This document shows positions 1 through 5,483 of a stretch of DNA of 5,483 nt, in pieces. A model generated the notes under the pieces. It was given only the letters and a program-made list of their open reading frames with translations, was not told where the DNA came from and did not search any database. Origin of the DNA: JBGLNJ01 sp964353405. Its GTDB lineage: Bacteria; Chloroflexota; Anaerolineae; Fen-1058. Where the stretch lies: the NCBI GenBank assembly GCA_964353405.1, contig CAYGWJ010000407.1, forward strand, positions 1 through 5,483, given 5' to 3'. How positions within the stretch are numbered: the first letter of the stretch is position 1; every line of letters starts with the position of its first letter. The position numbers and the translations under genes were made by a program.

Positions 1-54
1 AACTCACACTGATAAATCGTGGGCGATGTGCGGTAGAGATCTTTGGAGGTTCTC

Positions 55-150
55 ATGTTTTCCTCGCTGCCGGATAAGATGGGTCTAGTCTGCCACGATG
101 CCCCCGATTGTCAAGTCAAAGTGAGTTTTGCGCCATTGCGACAAAAGTGA
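55..150 (+). CDS. Doubtful 31-aa leader ORF
   Basis: A GGAGGT sequence at 45-50 sits 4 bases before an ATG at 55, and the frame stays open for 31 codons to a TGA at 148-150. The peptide begins MFSSLPDKMG and has two cysteines, but shows no domain or signal peptide that I recognise. It ends 34 bases before the 72-aa gene on the same strand, so it could be a leader peptide or the remains of a longer gene. The only support is the Shine-Dalgarno match, which has a short spacing. Nothing else convincing is seen in 1-184: a TTGTCA at 108-113 has no matching -10 on this strand. Confidence 0.2.
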   Translation: MFSSLPDKMGLVCHDAPDCQVKVSFAPLRQK

Positions 151-184
151 TTTCGCCTGTAGAGCTGATCAAGGAGCTTGAGCA

Positions 185-403
185 ATGGCAGTAGAAACAC
201 GACCGCTGGCCGAGATAACAGCAGTGGCGCTCAAGGTGCTGTACAGAGAAATCGGAATCGTGAACACAGTACGCTTCATCAATCAATTCACGACCGGTTA
301 CGGCGATTATATTCACGAGCGCCAGGAGCTATTTGCTAACATGACACTGGACGACATGGTGTCCCAGATAAAACGCGAACGTAGCGCGCACGAATCTTCT
401 TGA
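185..403 (+). CDS. Small helical protein, possible antitoxin-like, function unknown
   Basis: This 72-aa protein has no domain I can name with certainty. The start is well supported: AAGGAG at 171-176 lies 8 bases before the ATG. The sequence reads as short amphipathic helices (LAEITAVALKVLYREIG, then TVRFINQF), a central GYGDY turn, and a charged helical tail containing DDMVSQIKRER. There is no signal peptide or membrane segment. From memory, similar 65-75 aa proteins of the pattern 'EI..A..VL..ELG.V.T.RF..QF..G.GDYT.ER' are scattered through cyanobacteria and Chloroflexota, often beside toxin-antitoxin genes. An antitoxin or adaptor role is therefore an inference. GC is visibly lower than in the large ATPase gene (about 43% in 241-300 against about 68% in 2401-2460, by hand count), consistent with separate acquisition. 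The gene is convergent with the 99-aa gene and shares its terminator. Confidence 0.75.
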   Translation: MAVETRPLAEITAVALKVLYREIGIVNTVRFINQFTTGYGDYIHERQELFANMTLDDMVSQIKRERSAHESS

Positions 404-432
404 GCCATGCCCTTTCACGCACCTTGACCCCC

Positions 433-447
433 GCCTCCAAGGGAGGC
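433..447. repeat. Short GC hairpin GCCTCC-AAG-GGAGGC
   Basis: A perfect 6-bp stem (433-438 with 442-447) has a 3-base loop, 29 bases after the stop of the 72-aa gene and 8 bases before the main terminator hairpin. No T-tract follows on the + strand, so it is not a terminator by itself. It may add to the stability of the 3' end of the transcript. Confidence 0.5.
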
Positions 448-455
448 ACACACAA

Positions 456-484
456 AAACGCGGCTCTGGTATAGAGCCGCGTTT
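456..484. terminator. Bidirectional intrinsic terminator
   Basis: A perfect 12-bp stem, AAACGCGGCTCT (456-467) with AGAGCCGCGTTT (473-484), encloses a 5-base loop. Read on the minus strand, the GC stem runs into TTTTTGTGTG, which is a good terminator tail for the 99-aa gene that stops at 514. Read on the plus strand it is followed by TTTCACTTTT, a weaker tail serving the 72-aa gene that stops at 403. Its position between two convergent genes fits a shared terminator. Confidence 0.82.
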
Positions 485-513
485 CACTTTTATCACATGA
501 ACACGCATGGCGA

Positions 514-813
514 TCAGCCCAGGCTCTTGAGGCGCTGGATTTCTTCGGCCATGTCGGTGACGCCCGTGACCGCCAGTTCCCAGTCAAAGTAATCTTGCTC
601 CACTTCTGGCGCGGGACGAGAACTGAGCACCTGGGCCCGAAACGCGGCGAAATCTTGTTTGTACTCGGCCTCAAACTGGCGCGCCATGGTCTGGTACTTG
701 AACAAGTTCTTTTGCGCGCGCTCTAGCAACAACTCCGCCAGGACTTGTTCCACACTCAAGTCCGGGAACAAGCGCTTGGCGCTGGCTTCTACTTGCGCAA
801 GGTTTAACCTCAT
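514..813 (-). CDS. TumA-like antitoxin-type protein (orphan)
   Basis: This 99-aa cytoplasmic protein starts MRLNLAQVEASAKRLFPDLS and ends QRLKSLG. The frame stays open further upstream, but the ATG at 813 is preferred because AAGGAG lies 6 bases before it and similar proteins begin at this Met. Residues about 5-55 are predicted helical (SVEQVLAELLLERAQKNLFKY, then a charged MARQFEAEY helix). The acidic aromatic patch EQDYFDWELAVTG at about 70-82 is, from memory, the hallmark of a family annotated as the antitoxin part of TumE/TumA-like type II toxin-antitoxin pairs. In those pairs the small DUF6516/TumE toxin normally lies directly beside it. Here the gene runs straight into a terminator and no toxin ORF is seen on either side, so it appears orphan. 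A promoter is visible at 851-880. CDS status is well supported; the antitoxin role is family-based inference. Confidence 0.75.
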   Translation of the reverse strand: MRLNLAQVEASAKRLFPDLSVEQVLAELLLERAQKNLFKYQTMARQFEAEYKQDFAAFRAQVLSSRPAPEVEQDYFDWELAVTGVTDMAEEIQRLKSLG

Positions 814-850
814 AGCTTGCTCCTTACCATCTCGTTTTATCCTCGTCTGC

Positions 851-880
851 ATTTTAGCACATTTGAGCACGCAGTGGCAA
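851..880 (-). promoter_or_regulatory. Sigma-70-type promoter of the 99-aa gene
   Basis: On the minus strand, TTGCCA (875-880) and TAAAAT (851-856) are 18 bases apart, and the -10 box carries a TGC extension just upstream (extended -10). Transcription would start near 843, giving a leader of about 30 bases before the ATG at 813 that contains the AAGGAG site. I saw no operator-like palindrome overlapping it. The promoter lies between the gene and the broken helicase fragment, so the gene seems to be transcribed on its own. Confidence 0.45.
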
Positions 881-886
881 GGTATC

Positions 887-1051
887 TCAACCAGCCGGCT
901 GACCAAACTGCGCCTGTAGCGATTTCCTGATGGATAAACTGCGAAAGTAACCGGCAATGCGCTTGTAGGACTGGGCGCCCTTGAGCTTGGCGCTCAGGGA
1001 GGCGTGATCGAGACGCTGGCGGCGGGAGGAGAAGCGATTGATGGGTGACAT
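887..1051 (-). pseudogene. N-terminal fragment of a PLD-type DEAD/DEAH helicase
   Basis: This minus-strand frame of 54 codons begins MSPINRFSSRRQRLDH and contains LKGAQSYKRIAGYFRS at residues about 23-38. This matches the start of large SNF2/DEAD helicases with an N-terminal phospholipase D-like domain (pattern 'RRQRLDH..L...L.GA..Y.RIAGYFRSS'), which are normally about 900-1100 aa. The match stops abruptly after FRS near 939, and the frame then reads unrelated residues to a stop at 887. A shifted frame (EIAT...) may continue the old gene briefly, but nothing of the PLD catalytic HKD motif or the helicase motifs remains. An in-frame Met also occurs at 1075; neither start has a clear ribosome binding site. 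It lies downstream of the DUF499 ATPase on the same strand, where a PLD-helicase partner is commonly found in such defence loci, so it is probably the wreck of an operon partner. Confidence 0.65.
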
Positions 1052-1111
1052 GGCGGCAGGCTCAGCGCGGTTCATCAGCCAGCAGCCAGGCAACTGCCGG
1101 TTGCCAAATGA

Positions 1112-1309
1112 GTGGCGCGGCACGTACTATTTTCCTTTGGCGACACCAAGCTGGGCCAGGGCCGCGAACGCGCGATCGAATATCTCCGCGAGCATGGCGA
1201 CATGCTGGCGCAGATCGAATCCATGGTGCGCGGCGCAAAGGCTGAAGCGCCGTTGCATGTCCAAGTGCTGGCAGAGGAACAAACCGTGGAAGAGGAAATG
1301 ACAGCATGA
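1112..1309 (+). pseudogene. recA: C-terminal remnant of recA
   Basis: The plus-strand frame contains FSFGDTKLGQGRERAIEYLR followed by EHGDMLAQIESMVRG. This is the conserved segment at the start of the C-terminal domain of RecA (typical pattern 'SGA-W/Y-Y-S-Y/F-GD.RLGQGRENA..FL..NP.L...IE..VR'). A short acidic tail (AEEQTVEEEMTA) ends at the TGA 1307-1309, as RecA tails do. The residues just before it (GTYY, 1119-1130) are in a different frame, and a TGA stands at 1109-1111, so the reading frame is broken. RecA is normally about 350 aa; the P-loop, L1 and L2 regions are all missing, so this cannot be an active recombinase. It is antisense to its two neighbours and sits between the ATPase and the helicase fragment, which marks it as inserted or rearranged debris. 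Confidence 0.8.
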
Positions 1310-1337
1310 AACCAAACAGAATCTCGGCTGTCATTTC
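1295..1337. repeat. 11-bp perfect inverted repeat at the end of the recA remnant
   Basis: GAAATGACAGC (1295-1305) is matched exactly by GCTGTCATTTC (1327-1337), with 21 bases between. The left arm covers the last codons of the recA remnant (E-M-T-A) and the right arm lies 36 bases past the end of the ATPase gene. No T-tract follows on either strand, so it does not look like an intrinsic terminator. It could be a rearrangement scar or an element end. Confidence 0.6.
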
Positions 1338-1371
1338 AGGCAGCAGAACCGCGACCGCCTCTCCACGTCAT
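1336..1371 (-). other. Truncated start of a possible next operon gene
   Basis: Only 2 bases after the ATPase stop codon, an ATG at 1371 opens an 11-codon frame (MTWRGGRGSAA) that ends in TGA. Such tight spacing is usual for the next gene in an operon, so this could be the surviving start of a lost downstream partner. The peptide is too short to identify, and chance is an equally good explanation. Confidence 0.15.
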
Positions 1372-1373
1372 CC

Positions 1374-4727
<3,354 letters not shown>

Positions 4728-4753
4728 AGTCTATGCTCCTTCAGCATTGTACC

Positions 4754-4802
4754 GACCTCGGAGGTTTCAGGCCAACCGAAGATTGGCATAACCTCCGAGG
4801 TC
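4754..4802 (-). promoter_or_regulatory. Structured leader hairpin with cUUCGg loop before the DUF499 gene
   Basis: GACCTCGGAGGTT (4754-4766) and AACCTCCGAGGTC (4790-4802) form a perfect 13-bp stem. On the minus strand, which is the mRNA sense of the ATPase gene, the interior folds further: GCCAA pairs with UUGGC, with one bulged U, and is capped by C-UUCG-G, a very stable tetraloop. The other strand would have CCGAAG there, so the structure favours RNA of the ATPase sense strand. The hairpin ends 26 bases before the ATG, leaving the ribosome binding site free. No T-run follows on either strand, which argues against an ordinary terminator. It could be a 5' UTR stabiliser, a protein binding site, or a copy of a dispersed palindromic repeat; I recall ACCTCCGAGGT hairpins as common in some Chloroflexota. 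Confidence 0.8.
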
Positions 4803-4817
4803 TATCAAGACCCAGCC

Positions 4818-4996
4818 TCACAACAACGGCGTTTGTGATGGTTGACTCGCGCTCTGCTCCCGCGCCAAGCGCGCAATCTCCGGCCAGCTCTGCACCAGGG
4901 CGTTGTAGGCGTGCCTCGGCGGCGCGCTTTTTGCACTCGCATTTAGAATCGCGCATTCGCTGAAATTTGCGCGCCGCAGTGCGGACACGCTGACAT
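4818..4996 (-). pseudogene. Frameshifted small zinc-ribbon protein gene
   Basis: From an ATG at 4996 the minus strand reads MSACPHCGAQISANARF, a typical N-terminal zinc ribbon with a CxxC pair, and then meets TAA at 4943-4945. In the next frame the sequence goes on with KCECKKRAAEARLQR, which offers two more cysteines (C-x-C). In the third frame a helical tail, AYNALVQSWPEIARLARE, runs to a TGA at 4818-4820. The pieces look like one small gene broken by one or two frameshifts, or by sequencing errors. Alternatively the third frame may be a real 70-aa ORF (4818-5030) starting at a GTG that overlaps the stop of the upstream membrane protein gene in a GTGA arrangement. No good ribosome binding site precedes either start. 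Function unknown. Confidence 0.42.
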
Positions 4997-5026
4997 TAGG
5001 GTTTGCAGGTGAGTCGCCTGGTATGA

Positions 5027-5483
5027 TCACTCGTTCTCTGGCTGCCTGGCAAAAGAACGCGCCACGTTCTCTGCTTGCTCCTCTTGCCCGGCTGGCACGG
5101 GTACTGCAACTGTATAGGTCTTAAAGTACGCGACGCCGAGGCGGGTCAGCGTGCGAATGTCGAATTCGAGCGCGGGCGGTTTGGCTTGCCGATTGAATCG
5201 CACGCAGCGCAGGTCGGTGAAAGGTTGTTTCCAGGTGTGCAGCGCGCCATTGACGAACACGCCATCCTGGCCGATGTAGACATCCGCGCCATCCTGCACC
5301 GCGCGCCGATACGCCAGCCGTGGCATCCCCCACGCGAACAATCCCAGGAGCGGGATGACGGCAAAGTAGCCGACGACGATCACCAGCGCGATCGGGTCAT
5401 TCCAGAACACCAAATCGTCCCACAGTGGCACGACCAATACAGGAATGCCGATCACCACAAACAAGATCGCCGTGATCAAGAAC
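5027..5483 (-). CDS. Membrane protein with two TM segments and a PH-like C-terminal region (5' end cut)
   Basis: The frame is open to the right edge of the window, so the true start probably lies outside; a TTG at 5479 is in frame but not convincing. About 150 residues are visible. A hydrophobic segment at about 1-18 (ILFVVIGIPVLVV) and another at about 30-50 (IALVIVVGYFAVIPLLGLFAW) form a helical hairpin. Then comes a cytoplasmic-looking beta-rich region from about 66 (DVYIGQDGVFVNG, TWKQPFTDLRCVRFN, ALEFDIRTLTR, YTVAVPVPAG) and a short charged helix ending QPENE. Two TM helices followed by this strand pattern ('.I..DG.F.NG....W..F.D...V') is the layout of small bacterial PH-like/YcxB-like membrane proteins of unknown role. 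The fold call is inference from pattern, not a recognised family. Its stop precedes the broken zinc-ribbon gene on the same strand, so they may have been one transcription unit. Confidence 0.78.
   Translation of the reverse strand, partial: FLITAILFVVIGIPVLVVPLWDDLVFWNDPIALVIVVGYFAVIPLLGLFAWGMPRLAYRRAVQDGADVYIGQDGVFVNGALHTWKQPFTDLRCVRFNRQAKPPALEFDIRTLTRLGVAYFKTYTVAVPVPAGQEEQAENVARSFARQPENE

Noticed and set aside
108..113. TTGACA on the minus strand as a -35 box
   Set aside because: The hexamer is perfect, but no acceptable -10 box lies 16-18 bases further on, and no minus-strand gene follows in the window.
456..484. Inverted repeat as a CRISPR or transposon end
   Set aside because: It occurs once, sits between two convergent stop codons and has a T-tract on the minus strand; a terminator explains it fully.
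336..674. 112-codon minus-strand frame across the terminator and the 99-aa gene
   Set aside because: It overlaps the better supported antitoxin-like gene in another frame, runs through the terminator hairpin and reads as Arg/Ser/Cys-rich noise.
1062..1334. 90-codon minus-strand ORF opposite the recA remnant
   Set aside because: It is the complement of the RecA-like frame, with no protein similarity I recognise. Its start at ATGACAGCC is only the right arm of the inverted repeat.
4754..4802. Hairpin as an ordinary intrinsic terminator for the upstream membrane protein gene
   Set aside because: There is no run of T after it on either strand, and it lies close to the start of the next gene on the same strand.

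Overview
The window is GC-rich in its main gene and carries short defence and toxin-antitoxin-type genes, gene debris and one very large ATPase gene. This looks like an accessory (defence-island) stretch of an environmental bacterial genome. The small antitoxin-like proteins, the frequent Arg/Ala/Gly-rich coding and the ACCTC-N-GAGGT hairpin would suit Chloroflexota or a similar phylum, but that assignment is a guess from memory of similar sequences and is not shown by the window.

Layout from left to right: (1) 1-184 is a leader region with one doubtful 31-codon ORF. (2) 185-403 (+) is a small helical protein of 72 aa with a good ribosome binding site and visibly lower GC. (3) 456-484 is a strong bidirectional hairpin terminator between convergent genes. 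(4) 514-813 (-) is a 99-aa protein resembling the antitoxin half of a TumA/TumE-like pair, with a recognisable promoter (851-880) but no toxin gene next to it. (5) 887-1373 is a junkyard: the N-terminal piece of a PLD-type helicase (-), the C-terminal tail of a RecA (+), and an 11-bp inverted repeat at the end of the RecA piece. (6) 1374-4727 (-) is an intact 1117-aa Swt1-like HEPN + DUF499 P-loop ATPase. (7) 4754-4802 is a perfect 13-bp inverted repeat in the leader of that gene, folding on the mRNA strand into a hairpin capped by a cUUCGg tetraloop. (8) 4818-4996 (-) is a frameshifted zinc-ribbon gene. (9) 5027-5483 (-) is a two-TM membrane protein with a PH-like tail, cut by the window edge.

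How it fits together: DUF499 ATPases are known from multi-gene anti-phage loci together with a DUF1156 methyltransferase, a PLD/DEAD helicase and other parts. Here the ATPase is complete, but the helicase directly downstream on the same strand is reduced to about 40 recognisable residues, and no methyltransferase is visible. The best reading is either a defence operon that has lost its partners through rearrangement (with recA debris at the break), or a HEPN-ATPase fusion kept as a stand-alone effector. The window alone cannot decide between these.
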